Source: Blautia glucerasea (GTDB taxonomy: Bacteria > Bacillota > Clostridia > Lachnospirales > Lachnospiraceae). From it: 64,000 bases of DNA. Location of the stretch: positions 24,769 to 88,768 of the forward strand of contig NZ_JAAITU010000012.1 in assembly GCF_013304385.1 (NCBI RefSeq), read 5' to 3'. This document shows, one piece after another, positions 52,534 through 61,115 of this stretch; position 1 is the stretch's first letter; each line of letters starts with the position of its first letter. Both the position numbers and the translations under genes were made by a program. A model generated the notes under the pieces. That model was given only the letters and a program-made list of their open reading frames with translations, searched no databases and was not told where the DNA came from.

Positions 52534-52608
52534 GATATGCTTTTGGGTGCAGTGATGCATCTGTTTTTTAGATTTACATGATGGAATCAATGGCAAAGGA
52601 AGGGAGAT

Positions 52609-53004
52609 ATGACTATGACTTACAAAGAAAAAAAGCGTTCCTTGTTGTTTTTGGGCTTACCATGGACTTTTACTTCTTATACTGTAACAGATGAGATCAT
52701 AACTGTAGATTCAGGTTTATTAAAAAAAGAAGAGAATGACTGTTATTTATATAAGGTGATTGATGTTCGTCTTGAGACCCGCCTGTTTGAGCGGATGCTT
52801 GGGCTTGGCACCATTCATTGCTTTACCGGAGATGTAACAGATCCGGATCTTAAACTGCTGCATATCAGGCACGCAAAAGAAATCAAGGATTACATCCTGA
52901 AACAGTCTGAGCAGGAAAGACTGAAAAGAAAAACATTGAATACCCAGCATCTTGACGGCAATCCGGGCATCAGCAAAATGGCCCAGACAGATAGCTGCAG
53001 ATAG
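52609..53004 (+). CDS. bacterial PH domain protein (YdbS-like)
   Basis: A 131-residue protein. The core RSLLFLGLPWTFTSYTVTDEIITVDSGLLKKEENDCYLYKVIDVRLE resembles bPH_2 domains, with a Trp in the first strand. There is no membrane segment, unlike longer YdbS proteins. The C-terminal ~30 residues are polar and divergent. GGAAGGGAG lies before ATG 52609 (a second ATG follows at 52615). The role of such domains is unknown; possibly stress or membrane-surface binding. Confidence 0.75.
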   Translation: MTMTYKEKKRSLLFLGLPWTFTSYTVTDEIITVDSGLLKKEENDCYLYKVIDVRLETRLFERMLGLGTIHCFTGDVTDPDLKLLHIRHAKEIKDYILKQSEQERLKRKTLNTQHLDGNPGISKMAQTDSCR

Positions 53005-53072
53005 GATTGGCAGACAGCAGTTCCAGGAAGCATATGGTATCTGGGATGGCATGTGAAACACGGAGGATGAAT

Positions 53073-53588
53073 ATGGACATTTTAGTTGTGATCGATATGC
53101 AGAATGATTTTATTGACGGAGCCCTAGGCACACCAGAAGCGGAAGCAATCGTGCCTAATGTGGTGGACAAGATAAAGAATTTCAACGGCCTGGTGCTGGC
53201 TACCAGAGATACTCACAGCGGTGATTATCTTCAGACCCAGGAGGGAAGAATGCTTCCTGTGGAGCACTGCATCCGTGGGACATACGGCTGGGAGATCAGG
53301 GATGAGATCGCAGAGCTTCTGGAATCCGGTCCTATTGACAAGCCAACATTTGGCAGCGAAACATTAGGAAAGGTTCTAAAGGAATTTCATAAATCCCAGA
53401 CTATCCACAGTATTACCCTGGTTGGTCTTTGTACAGATATCTGCGTGATCTCCAATGCTATGCTGCTGAAAGCATTTTTGCCGGAGGTGCCAATTATTGT
53501 GGATTCCCTCTGCTGCGCAGGTGTGACGCCCAAGAGCCATGAGCAGGCGCTGGAGGCTATGAAGGCTTGCCAGATAAAAGTAATATAA
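53073..53588 (+). CDS. isochorismatase/nicotinamidase-like cysteine hydrolase
   Basis: A 171-residue hydrolase. Catalytic Asp8 lies in VVIDMQNDF, a Lys in DKPTFGSE and Cys in VGLCTDICVISNA, making the Asp-Lys-Cys triad. It may deamidate nicotinamide in NAD salvage, but substrate range is wide in the family. I start at ATG 53073 because GGAGG (53062-53066) then gives a 6-base spacing; ATG 53067 touches that site. A clear terminator follows. Confidence 0.85.
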   Translation: MDILVVIDMQNDFIDGALGTPEAEAIVPNVVDKIKNFNGLVLATRDTHSGDYLQTQEGRMLPVEHCIRGTYGWEIRDEIAELLESGPIDKPTFGSETLGKVLKEFHKSQTIHSITLVGLCTDICVISNAMLLKAFLPEVPIIVDSLCCAGVTPKSHEQALEAMKACQIKVI

Positions 53589-53605
53589 TATGAGAGAATT
53601 GGAAG

Positions 53606-53634
53606 GCCGCTGTAAAAGCACAGCGGCTCTTTTT
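53606..53634 (+). terminator. terminator after the isochorismatase-like gene
   Basis: GCCGCTGT (53606-53613) pairs with ACAGCGGC (53620-53627), followed by TCTTTTTA. Confidence 0.85.
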
Positions 53635-53729
53635 ATGTCAGACATAAAAGGTAGGTTGATCGGAAATATTTTTATTAGGAAAACCATATATATTTGTCTG
53701 GTTTTTTGACAAAACAGGGGGATTGTTTG

Positions 53730-53759
53730 TTGTTGTTAAGAGAAAGCCTAAGATATAAT
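53730..53759 (+). promoter_or_regulatory. promoter of the transporter remnant
   Basis: TTGTTG (53730-53735), 18 bases, TATAAT (53754-53759), about 42 bases before ATG 53801. Confidence 0.4.
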
Positions 53760-53800
53760 CAAGAAAAATATAGACAAATATAGAAGGAAGTGAAAATTTT

Positions 53801-53902
53801 ATGATGGTAAAATTGGGGAAGAAAATAGTGAAATTCAGGGTGCCCATCTTGATTCTTAGTATTGTATTGCTTCTTGTAACAGAAATCCATTGGTGGCGAT
53901 GA
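53801..53902 (+). pseudogene. N-terminal stub of an MMPL/RND family transporter
   Basis: Thirty-three codons from ATG 53801, with a good ribosome site (GAAGGAAG), before TGA. The product starts MMVKLGKKIVKFRVPILILS, the usual beginning of clostridial MMPL-type exporters with their first membrane helix, then breaks off at EIHWWR. Nothing of the remaining ~650 residues follows. A further stub, MLNFFGAGFPR at ATG 54043, may mark another deletion scar. It could instead be a real 33-residue membrane peptide. Confidence 0.5.
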
Positions 53903-53969
53903 ATAAGAACGTTCTGTATTTAACTTTTTGTTTTTCTATGGATTAAGTCATATCCAGTATTACAAAGTC

Positions 53970-53998
53970 TTGTCTGAAAAAGCAGTAACTGATATAGT
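53970..53998 (+). promoter_or_regulatory. putative promoter of araD
   Basis: TTGTCT (53970-53975), 17 bases, TATAGT (53993-53998). It leaves about 130 bases of leader, including an AAGTA/TACTT inverted repeat at about 54007-54021. Confidence 0.45.
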
Positions 53999-54132
53999 AT
54001 ATAACAAGTACTTTACTTGAAGATATGAGACGAGGTGAAAAGATGTTGAATTTTTTTGGAGCAGGATTTCCAAGATAACCATGTATTTACCGGAAACGAT
54101 GGCTTACGTTGTGTGAAAAGGAGAGAACGAGT

Positions 54133-54828
54133 ATGCTTGAAAAATTAAAAGAAGAAGTTTACAGAGCAAATATGGATCTTCCCAGATATGGATTGGTCAC
54201 TTTTACCTGGGGTAATGTTAGTGGTATTGATCGTGAAAAAGGACTTTTTGTAATCAAGCCCAGTGGTGTAGAGTATGATAAGCTAAGGCCAGAAGACATG
54301 GTAGTAGTTGACCTTGATGGAAATAAAGTAGAAGGTGAATATAATCCCTCTTCTGATACTCCTACACATGTGGTTTTGTATAATGAATTCCCGAATATCG
54401 GAGGAATCGTGCACACACATTCTGAGTGGGCAACCAGCTGGGCTCAGGCCGGCAGATCCATTCCATGCTATGGTACAACACATGCAGATTATATTTATGG
54501 AGAGGTTCCATGTGTGCGTAACCTGACAAAAGAGGAAATCGATGAAGCTTATGAAAAAAATACAGGTGTTCTGATCGCAGAGCATTTCAAACAACTTGAT
54601 TATGAAGCTGTACCTGCTGTGCTCTGCAAGAATCACGGACCTTTTACCTGGGGTAAGGATGCTCATGAAGCCGTGCATAATGCTGTTGTGCTTGAGGAAG
54701 TTGCTAAGATGGCGTGTCGCTGTGAGCTGATCAATTCGCATGTAAAACCGGCACCCCAGGAACTGCAGGATAAGCATTATTACAGGAAGCATGGCAAAAA
54801 TGCCTATTATGGACAGATTAAGAGATAA
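54133..54828 (+). CDS. araD: L-ribulose-5-phosphate 4-epimerase
   Basis: A 231-residue class II aldolase-family epimerase linking arabinose or ascorbate breakdown to xylulose 5-phosphate. Zinc ligands are in [13 protein letters not shown] (two His) and a later His in [15 protein letters not shown]. The acid-base segment [14 protein letters not shown] and GNVSGID are conserved. Full length. ATG 54133 has AGGAG 10 bases upstream. No araA, araB or ulaF-type neighbours, so it stands alone. Confidence 0.92.
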   Translation: MLEKLKEEVYRANMDLPRYGLVTFTWGNVSGIDREKGLFVIKPSGVEYDKLRPEDMVVVDLDGNKVEGEYNPSSDTPTHVVLYNEFPNIGGIVHTHSEWATSWAQAGRSIPCYGTTHADYIYGEVPCVRNLTKEEIDEAYEKNTGVLIAEHFKQLDYEAVPAVLCKNHGPFTWGKDAHEAVHNAVVLEEVAKMACRCELINSHVKPAPQELQDKHYYRKHGKNAYYGQIKR

Positions 54829-54954
54829 GTGAAATATTTTTTCTTTTTACATAACAACCTCTAAAAAACACTTTTCCAACCAGCAGAGCTAATGCTATAA
54901 TTAGAGTAGACAAAAAAGTATAGCTATGAATGAAAGGAAGAATGGTGGCTGGTT

Positions 54955-55550
54955 ATGAAAAATGAAAAAAGAAAGAAGGGAAAGGTCCGGTGCTTGTCTG
55001 TTTTGCTCACAGGCTGCCTGTTGTTGTCTGTGATGCCTGCAACAGCATTTGCAACTGAGGATACTACGGTTGCTGCGGAAGATAAGGATACCATAGCAGA
55101 AAAGACTCAGATGTCAGAGCAGGAAAGTACACCGGGAGAAAACAGAACCGAAGAGAGTGTAACAGACGAAAGCAAAGCAGACGAAAGCAAAGCAGGAGAA
55201 TGCAGTACAGAAGAAAGTAGTGCAGAAGAGGGTAATTCAGGAGAAAGTAAAACAGAAGAAGATATAACAGACGAAATGCAACATATGAAGCGACCTGGAA
55301 GCGTAAACCTGCGCCGACCATACCCCCCAGCGAAAACAAGCCGAATACAGAAGAAACGGAAAAACCAATAACAAGTGAAACGGAAGGTCCTAAAACAAGC
55401 GATACAGCAAGCTCCAAAGCAGAAAAAACCACAATTCCCCAAACAGGTGATACCAGTAATGTGCCTTTATGGTTTGCTATGTTGATTGCCAGTGCCGGTG
55501 TAGCCATCAGCACAGCAATTGTAAGCAAAAAGAAAAGATATAACAGATAA
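54955..55550 (+). pseudogene. LPXTG-type cell-wall protein gene with internal deletion and frameshift
   Basis: The 5' frame gives a signal peptide (SVLLTGCLLLSVMPATAFA) and an acidic Glu/Ser/Thr stretch up to about 55277, then runs into nonsense and stops at 55371. From about 55279 a different frame reads NATYEATWKRKPAPTIP, like the end of an InlB-B/Flg_new repeat, then a Pro/Thr/Glu linker, the sortase motif IPQTG, a membrane helix and KKKRYNR, stopping at 55550. The two halves fit one wall-anchored protein whose middle was lost. The break is near 55275-55285. Confidence 0.7.
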
Positions 55551-55806
55551 CAGAATTATTGTTTTCCCTTGAAACACAGGAGAAAACTCACCAAATACAG
55601 GGTAGTTACACATATTTTGTATAACTGCTCTGTATTTTTCTGAATCATACTTAAGTATGTTAGAAAATGATGCCTCGGACAAAAGCCCGAGGCTATGATA
55701 CCTACGGACTGTTTCGTGCTATGCACTCCCACAATCCTGGTATCACAATAATAAGAGCATGAATTTGTGTAGAATACACAAAATATCAGTTTCTTTTAAA
55801 ATTGAA
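55551..55806. other. noncoding gap with a palindrome and a hairpin
   Basis: No gene seen. A perfect 14-base palindrome CATACTTAAGTATG lies at 55646-55659, and a hairpin GCCTCGG/CCGAGGC at 55672-55693 without a T-run. Confidence 0.5.
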
Positions 55807-55835
55807 TTGACATTTCTGATAAGAAGTGGTATTAA
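55807..55835 (+). promoter_or_regulatory. upstream promoter of the maltodextrin-type locus
   Basis: TTGACA (55807-55812), 17 bases, TATTAA (55830-55835). The first LacI-type operator begins 15 bases downstream. Confidence 0.55.
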
Positions 55836-55849
55836 TAAAGCATAGTTAA

Positions 55850-55971
55850 TGCAAGCGCTTTCATAACGAAGGCGCATATAATTACCAAACTATGCAACCG
55901 CTTGCATAACAAAAAGATGAAAGGAGGTATTGCAAAATATATTTTTTTACCATGGAATGCAACCGCTTGCA
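55850..55971 (+). promoter_or_regulatory. three LacI-family operators
   Basis: TGCAAGCGCTTTCA (55850-55863), TGCAACCGCTTGCA (55893-55906) and TGCAACCGCTTGCA (55958-55971). The last two are identical, and all share the central CG of LacI/GalR-type sites. They lie before a LacI-family gene, the expected binder; the first, TGCAAGCGCTTTCA, also resembles a catabolite (cre) site. Confidence 0.75.
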
Positions 55972-55995
55972 CAATGCTGGATATAAGGTTATAAT
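55967..55995 (+). promoter_or_regulatory. downstream promoter overlapped by operator 3
   Basis: TTGCAC (55967-55972) overlaps operator 3; a 17-base spacer leads to TATAAT (55990-55995). A bound repressor would cover the -35 element. Confidence 0.55.
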
Positions 55996-56026
55996 AACGA
56001 TAAAACAACAGGGTTAATTCAATAAT

Positions 56027-56056
56027 ATGATTTTGGTGTCAAAACACCAAAATCAT
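56027..56056. repeat. perfect hairpin related to the his leader hairpin
   Basis: ATGATTTTGGTGT (56027-56039) and ACACCAAAATCAT (56044-56056) form a 13-base perfect stem with a 4-base loop. The arms share ATGATTTTGGT/ACCAAAATCAT with 34366-34394. No T-run follows, so a terminator is unlikely. Confidence 0.65.
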
Positions 56057-56103
56057 GATTACATAAAGATCAGAAGAATAATCTTATATCAGGGAGGATG
56101 CAT

Positions 56104-57099
56104 ATGAGGGCAACATTAAATGATATCGCAAAAAAAGTGGGAGTTTCTCAATCAACTGTATCAAGAGTGATTAATGGAACAGCACCTATTTCAGATGAGA
56201 TGAAAAATAAAGTTTATAAAGCAATGAAAGAGCTTAATTATCATCCCAACAGCCTTGCACGAAACCTTGCGAAAGGAAAATCTCTTACGATTGGATTAGT
56301 TGTAGATGCTGACAATGAGAATGCATTTGCCAATACCTTTTTCACACGAAGTGTTTATGCAATGGAAAAAGTAGCACAGAGAAACGGTTACAGTCTTTTG
56401 ATCACAAATGATGTGGAAGAAAAAAGTTCTCCGGCATGTGAACTGATTTTTGGACACAGAGTGGATGGTTTAATTCTGACTGCTTCAGAATTAAACCAGA
56501 ATATTTTATCAGCCCTGAAAAATGAAAATATTCCATGGATAGTAATGGGAGAAAAACCGGAAAAAAATGAAACTATGAACTGGGTAGATATGGACAATTT
56601 CCAGGGAAGCGTAAAAGCAGTTGAGCATTTGATTAACTGTGGCTATAAAAAGATTGCTTATGCAGCAGATGATCTGGATGCCATGTTTACCAAACGAAGA
56701 ATCCAGGGTTATGAGAAAACTTTGGATAAAAAAGATACCTGTATTATTTTCAAGGAGAAGAATAAGGAAGAACTGGAAAGAAAAATTATAAAAGCAACAG
56801 AACAGGAAAATGTAGACGCGTTTTTATGTTCTAACAATATAATTGCTTTTCACGTACTGCAGGCTATGAAGAAAATTGGAAAACAGGTACCCAAGGAAAT
56901 TGGAATCGTAACTTTTGATAATTATCCCTTTGCTGAATATATGGATCCGCCACTTACCGTAGTGGATATCGATACCTACAAGCTTGGGGAAATGGCAGCA
57001 GAGGTTTTGATCAATAAAATAAAAGATCAAGATTATATACAAAGAGAGAACCTGATTTCTACAGAGTTAATTGTAAGAGCTTCTACTCAAAATGTATAA
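56104..57099 (+). CDS. LacI-family transcriptional regulator of the maltodextrin-type locus
   Basis: A 331-residue regulator with an N-terminal helix-turn-helix (ATLNDIAKKVGVSQSTVSRVING) and a periplasmic-binding-like sugar sensor domain. Start ATG 56104 has GGGAGG 6 bases upstream; ATG 56098 overlaps that site. The hinge reads SLARNLAKGKS. Downstream genes suggest that it senses maltose or maltodextrins and represses or activates through the three operators upstream. Confidence 0.9.
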   Translation: MRATLNDIAKKVGVSQSTVSRVINGTAPISDEMKNKVYKAMKELNYHPNSLARNLAKGKSLTIGLVVDADNENAFANTFFTRSVYAMEKVAQRNGYSLLITNDVEEKSSPACELIFGHRVDGLILTASELNQNILSALKNENIPWIVMGEKPEKNETMNWVDMDNFQGSVKAVEHLINCGYKKIAYAADDLDAMFTKRRIQGYEKTLDKKDTCIIFKEKNKEELERKIIKATEQENVDAFLCSNNIIAFHVLQAMKKIGKQVPKEIGIVTFDNYPFAEYMDPPLTVVDIDTYKLGEMAAEVLINKIKDQDYIQRENLISTELIVRASTQNV

Positions 57100-57140
57100 T
57101 AACGAAAGTATATCAAAACCAATGCAGAATTGGAGAAAAA

Positions 57141-58949
57141 ATGAATATACCGGCAGTACAACATCACGCAGGCTATCCAGATGTGTATCTTGCCAGCAGA
57201 AAGAGATTAGTGGTGACGATACATGCCGCGGCTGGTGATATCAAAACCTGTGAATTGCTGGTTTTCCCAAGAACTGCACCGGAGAAAATCAGCAGTTATC
57301 CTATGCAGCGTGTGATCAGAGATGAAGTGAGAGACCATTTTACAGCTGAAGTGATTACAACAGATACGTTAAGATATTTGAAATATTATTTCAGGTTGAT
57401 TGACAACACAGGAAAGCTTTATTTTCAGAATGCATGGGACACCAGTGAAAATGAACCCAGAGATGGTTTTTATGAATTTCTCTATGCAAATGAAACTAAT
57501 GTTTTAAAAATTCCTGAATGGGCGAAAGGTGTGATTTACTATCAGATTTTCCCGGAACGCTTTGCTGACGGAAATCCTTCTAATAATCCTCCCGGATGCC
57601 AGGAATGGGGAACTGCTCCTAATAGAGAGAATTATATGGGCGGAGATTTGGCAGGAATCTTGGAAAAATTGGAATACCTGGATTCTCTTGGAGTAGAATG
57701 CCTGTATCTGACTCCTATATTTAAAGGGGATTTTAATCACAAATATGCTACAACGGATTATCTGGAGATCGATCCTTCGTTTGGATCAAAGGAAACATTC
57801 CGGGAACTGGTTGAGACCTGTCATAAATATGGGTTAAAAATCATTCTTGACGGAGTATTCAATCACTGTGGCATTCATTTTGCTCCGTTTCAGGATGTAA
57901 TTGAAAAACAGGAATTATCACGGTATTGTAACTGGTTTTATATCAAGAGATTTCCTGTAGAAGTATCTGAAACCGATGCGGATTATGAATGTGTTGGAGA
58001 TTATGGATACATGCCCAAATTGAATACAGCAAATCCGGAAGTGCAATCATATATTTACAATGTGATGGCCTTTTGGCTGAACGAATATCATATTGATGGA
58101 TGGCGCCTGGATGTAGCTGATGAAATTGATCCCTCTTTGTGGGCCAGAATTAGATACAGAATTAAATCAGCGTATCCGGATTGTCTCCTTTTGGGAGAAA
58201 CATGGGGAGACGGGTTTTCATTGCTAGATGGAAAATCCGTAGATAGTATCATGAATTATGTATTTCGGGATAGTGTGAGAGATTTTTTTGCCAGGGGCAG
58301 TATTGATGCAAAAATGTTTAATCACAGGATTTGCCAGATGCGTTCTCATTATCCGGAAGAAATCAGACAAGCACTTTTCCAGCCATTAGACAGCCATGAT
58401 ACGGAACGGTTTTTATGGAACTGTAAAGGTGATATTCGCCGATTGAAGCTGGCCGCTTTGTTCCAGATGTGTTTTCCAGGAGCTCCAAGCATCTATTATG
58501 GTGATGAAATTGGCTTAAATGGTGATAATGATCCTGATTGTAGAAGATGCATGGAATGGGAAAAAGAAAAACAAAACACGGAAGTATTATCTTTTTATAA
58601 AAAAATAATTAGTATCCGAAAATCATATTCCTGTCTACGAACAGGAAACATTATACCACTTGTATGTAAAAAAATGATATATGGGTATTTATGTCAGTCA
58701 GAAAATCAGCAGATTTACGTTCTTATGAATGGGACAGAAGAGGAATATGAGGTGCGGCTTCCTGTTCTGGAAATTGCCAGGTATAAGAATCTTTTAACTG
58801 GCGAAAGTTATGAGGCAGAAAAGCTGGTAAACACAAAATATTTTAATGAAGACATGATTCCCTGCCGGGGAAGTATAAAATTATCTTTGAAAGCATTTGA
58901 AGGTATCGTATTGAAAACAGGAGGAATGAAAGATGAGAAAAAGCAGTAA
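57141..58949 (+). CDS. GH13 alpha-glucosidase family enzyme (neopullulanase/cyclomaltodextrinase-like)
   Basis: A 602-residue cytoplasmic enzyme without signal peptide. An N-terminal beta domain of about 130 residues (as in GH13_20) precedes the barrel beginning WAKGVIYYQIFPERFADG. The catalytic triad is Asp in DGWRLDVADE, Glu in LLGETWGD and Asp in LDSHDTERF. It hydrolyses imported maltodextrins, cyclodextrins or pullulan fragments. It lies between the regulator and the transporter genes and overlaps the binding protein gene by 17 bases. Confidence 0.9.
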   Translation: MNIPAVQHHAGYPDVYLASRKRLVVTIHAAAGDIKTCELLVFPRTAPEKISSYPMQRVIRDEVRDHFTAEVITTDTLRYLKYYFRLIDNTGKLYFQNAWDTSENEPRDGFYEFLYANETNVLKIPEWAKGVIYYQIFPERFADGNPSNNPPGCQEWGTAPNRENYMGGDLAGILEKLEYLDSLGVECLYLTPIFKGDFNHKYATTDYLEIDPSFGSKETFRELVETCHKYGLKIILDGVFNHCGIHFAPFQDVIEKQELSRYCNWFYIKRFPVEVSETDADYECVGDYGYMPKLNTANPEVQSYIYNVMAFWLNEYHIDGWRLDVADEIDPSLWARIRYRIKSAYPDCLLLGETWGDGFSLLDGKSVDSIMNYVFRDSVRDFFARGSIDAKMFNHRICQMRSHYPEEIRQALFQPLDSHDTERFLWNCKGDIRRLKLAALFQMCFPGAPSIYYGDEIGLNGDNDPDCRRCMEWEKEKQNTEVLSFYKKIISIRKSYSCLRTGNIIPLVCKKMIYGYLCQSENQQIYVLMNGTEEEYEVRLPVLEIARYKNLLTGESYEAEKLVNTKYFNEDMIPCRGSIKLSLKAFEGIVLKTGGMKDEKKQ

Positions 58950-60183
58950 ATTATTCGCTATTTTATCAACAGCAATGTTTGTGACAGCATTGGGCACAGC
59001 ACCCTGTTATGCAGAAGAGGTTACCATTAATTTCTGGCATCATTATAGTGAGCAGTCTGCTGAAAACGAGACATTGAATAATGTTTTGATTCCTGAGTTT
59101 GAAAAAGAAAATCCTGATATTAAGGTAAATGCAGTTTCCCATGAATGGTCAGACCTTCATGAAAAGATTCTGATTAGTGCCAAATCTGAAACACTTCCCG
59201 ATGTAGCACGCCTTGACAGTGCCTGGGTACCTGAGTTTGAAAAAATGGGAATTTTAGTACCGCTAAACCAGGAAATGGATGATTATCAGGAAGTTGCAGA
59301 CGGTCTTCTGGAAAGTGCCATGAGTACTGCGCAAATTGGGCAGGATACATATGGACTTGCGTTAAATACAAATACGAAAATATTATTTTATAATGTAAAA
59401 GCTTTTGAAGATGCCGGTCTTTTGGCACCAACCACTATGGATGAATTTATAGAAGATTGCAAGAAGCTGGCAGGCGAAAATGAAAACGGTCAGCAAATTT
59501 GGGGCTATGATGAACCTGCTTTGGCTGGATGGAATTTATGCCCATTTATCTGGAGCATGGGTGGTTCCATAACCAATGAAGACCAGACTAAAGCCACAGG
59601 ATATTTAAACAGCACAGAAACCGTCAACGCAATCCAGACACTGGCTGATCTGTATAAAGAGGGTGCTATCACTGGATGGAACAGTGGCGATATTCCAATG
59701 ACTGACGGTTTTGGAACTGGAAGATATGCTATGATCATGGATGGTCCATGGAAAATCTCCGAAATGGAAGGCTCATATCCAGATTTTGAATACGCAACAG
59801 CTCCAATGCCAGAAGGCGAGGGTGGTTCCCATTCTGTTCTTGGCGGCGAGGATATTTCCATGTTTAATACGGCAAACAAAGATGCTGCATGGAAATTCAT
59901 GAAATTTATGACTGGTGAATTTGCGCAGGAAGAAATGGCAAAATGCAGTCAGATTCCGGTAAATAAAGCTACTCTCGAAAGCGATACCGTAAAAAATGCT
60001 GATTTTGCACCATTTATCGAGGCCATTAAATCTGCGGAATCCAGACCTACTGTATCCTGCTGGTCTGAAATCGACAGTGAACTTGCAACTGCTGTAAGTG
60101 CTGTTATGAACGAAGAGAAGAGTGCACAGGATGCCATGGATGAACTGGCAGAAAAAGTAGACGATTTATTAGCAGAAGAATAA
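58933..60183 (+). CDS. MalE-like sugar ABC transporter substrate-binding protein
   Basis: A 416-residue exported binding protein (SBP_bac_1). Signal peptide KLFAILSTAMFVTALGTAP with cleavage near CYAEE. The sequence GTAPC is not a valid lipobox, so membrane attachment by lipid is doubtful. The fold shows INFWHHYSEQSAENETLN, a ligand region GYDEPALAGWNLCPFIWSMGGS and GRYAMIMDGPWKISEME. It delivers maltodextrins or related glucans to the permeases. Start ATG 58933 lies in the GH13 gene with AGGAGG 8 bases before it. Confidence 0.88.
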   Translation: MRKSSKLFAILSTAMFVTALGTAPCYAEEVTINFWHHYSEQSAENETLNNVLIPEFEKENPDIKVNAVSHEWSDLHEKILISAKSETLPDVARLDSAWVPEFEKMGILVPLNQEMDDYQEVADGLLESAMSTAQIGQDTYGLALNTNTKILFYNVKAFEDAGLLAPTTMDEFIEDCKKLAGENENGQQIWGYDEPALAGWNLCPFIWSMGGSITNEDQTKATGYLNSTETVNAIQTLADLYKEGAITGWNSGDIPMTDGFGTGRYAMIMDGPWKISEMEGSYPDFEYATAPMPEGEGGSHSVLGGEDISMFNTANKDAAWKFMKFMTGEFAQEEMAKCSQIPVNKATLESDTVKNADFAPFIEAIKSAESRPTVSCWSEIDSELATAVSAVMNEEKSAQDAMDELAEKVDDLLAEE

Positions 60184-60217
60184 AAGAACAGACTCTTAAG
60201 TTAACGGGAGGGATCGT

Positions 60218-61102
60218 ATGAAAACAAAGAAAAGCCAGAATATCCAGATTGGATTTCTTCTCCTTCCAGGTATTTTGATTTTTGGATTCTTTACCATTTA
60301 TCCAATCGTAAAGTTATTTATCACCAGCTTTTTCAAATGGGATTTTGGCTCTATGTTTGATCAGGAGTTCATCGGATTTGCCAATTATAAAGAGGTATTA
60401 ACAGATTCATATTTTCACCTGGCATTTTCCAATTCTATTGTGTATACGCTGATAACAGTACCTGCACAAATGATACTGGGACTTCTGATCGCCATGCTCA
60501 TAAACAATATTAATAAATTTTCTATTAGTTATCGAGTGGCATATTACCTTCCCGTTATCACCTCCTGGGTAATTGCATCCTTAGTGTTTAAATATGTTTT
60601 TAACACCGAAGGACTGTTAAACTATTTTCTCACCAAAGTAATACATCTGACCAGTGGAAACATCCATTGGCTGGACAGTCGATGGGGTGGAATGAGTGTT
60701 GCAATGCTATTGGGAACCTGGAAAGGAATTGGCTGGAATATGGTAGTATTTTTAGCTGCTTTGCAGACGGTTCCAAGGGACTTATATGAATCTGCAGCAT
60801 TAGATGGTGCAGGAAGCATTGCTAAATTTTTCTATGTAACGATTCCGTCCATAAAAGGAACGATTCTGTTTGCACTTGTAATGCTCACCATTGGTGGCTT
60901 TAATGTATTTACATCTATCAAAATGATTACAGATGGAAATCCAGGGCATAAGACAGAAAGTGTATTAACCTGGATGTACTATAAAGCTTTCAGCACAGGT
61001 GAATTTGGTTACTCCGCAGCGCTTTCCTTTATTATTGCAGTAGTATTGGGAATATTGGCAATTGTTCAATTTCGGATGATGGACCACAGTAAACTTGATT
61101 AG
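60218..61102 (+). CDS. MalF-like sugar ABC transporter permease
   Basis: A 294-residue protein with six membrane segments. The inner-membrane ATPase-contact motif is ESAALDGAGSIAKFFYVTIPSIKG (EAA loop). It forms a heterodimeric channel with the next product. Ribosome site GGGAGG precedes ATG 60218. It is 34 bases after the binding-protein gene in the same operon. Confidence 0.9.
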   Translation: MKTKKSQNIQIGFLLLPGILIFGFFTIYPIVKLFITSFFKWDFGSMFDQEFIGFANYKEVLTDSYFHLAFSNSIVYTLITVPAQMILGLLIAMLINNINKFSISYRVAYYLPVITSWVIASLVFKYVFNTEGLLNYFLTKVIHLTSGNIHWLDSRWGGMSVAMLLGTWKGIGWNMVVFLAALQTVPRDLYESAALDGAGSIAKFFYVTIPSIKGTILFALVMLTIGGFNVFTSIKMITDGNPGHKTESVLTWMYYKAFSTGEFGYSAALSFIIAVVLGILAIVQFRMMDHSKLD

Positions 61103-61115
61103 GGGGTGTGGGAGT

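Noticed and set aside
53706..53711. TTGACA as promoter of the transporter stub
   Set aside because: No -10 hexamer lies 16-19 bases downstream; the nearest TATAAT is 42 bases away.
55921..56000. AAGGAGGT at 55921-55928 as ribosome site of a small gene
   Set aside because: No start codon follows at usable distance with a meaningful frame; the later ATG at 55952 gives only 21 codons over the operator.
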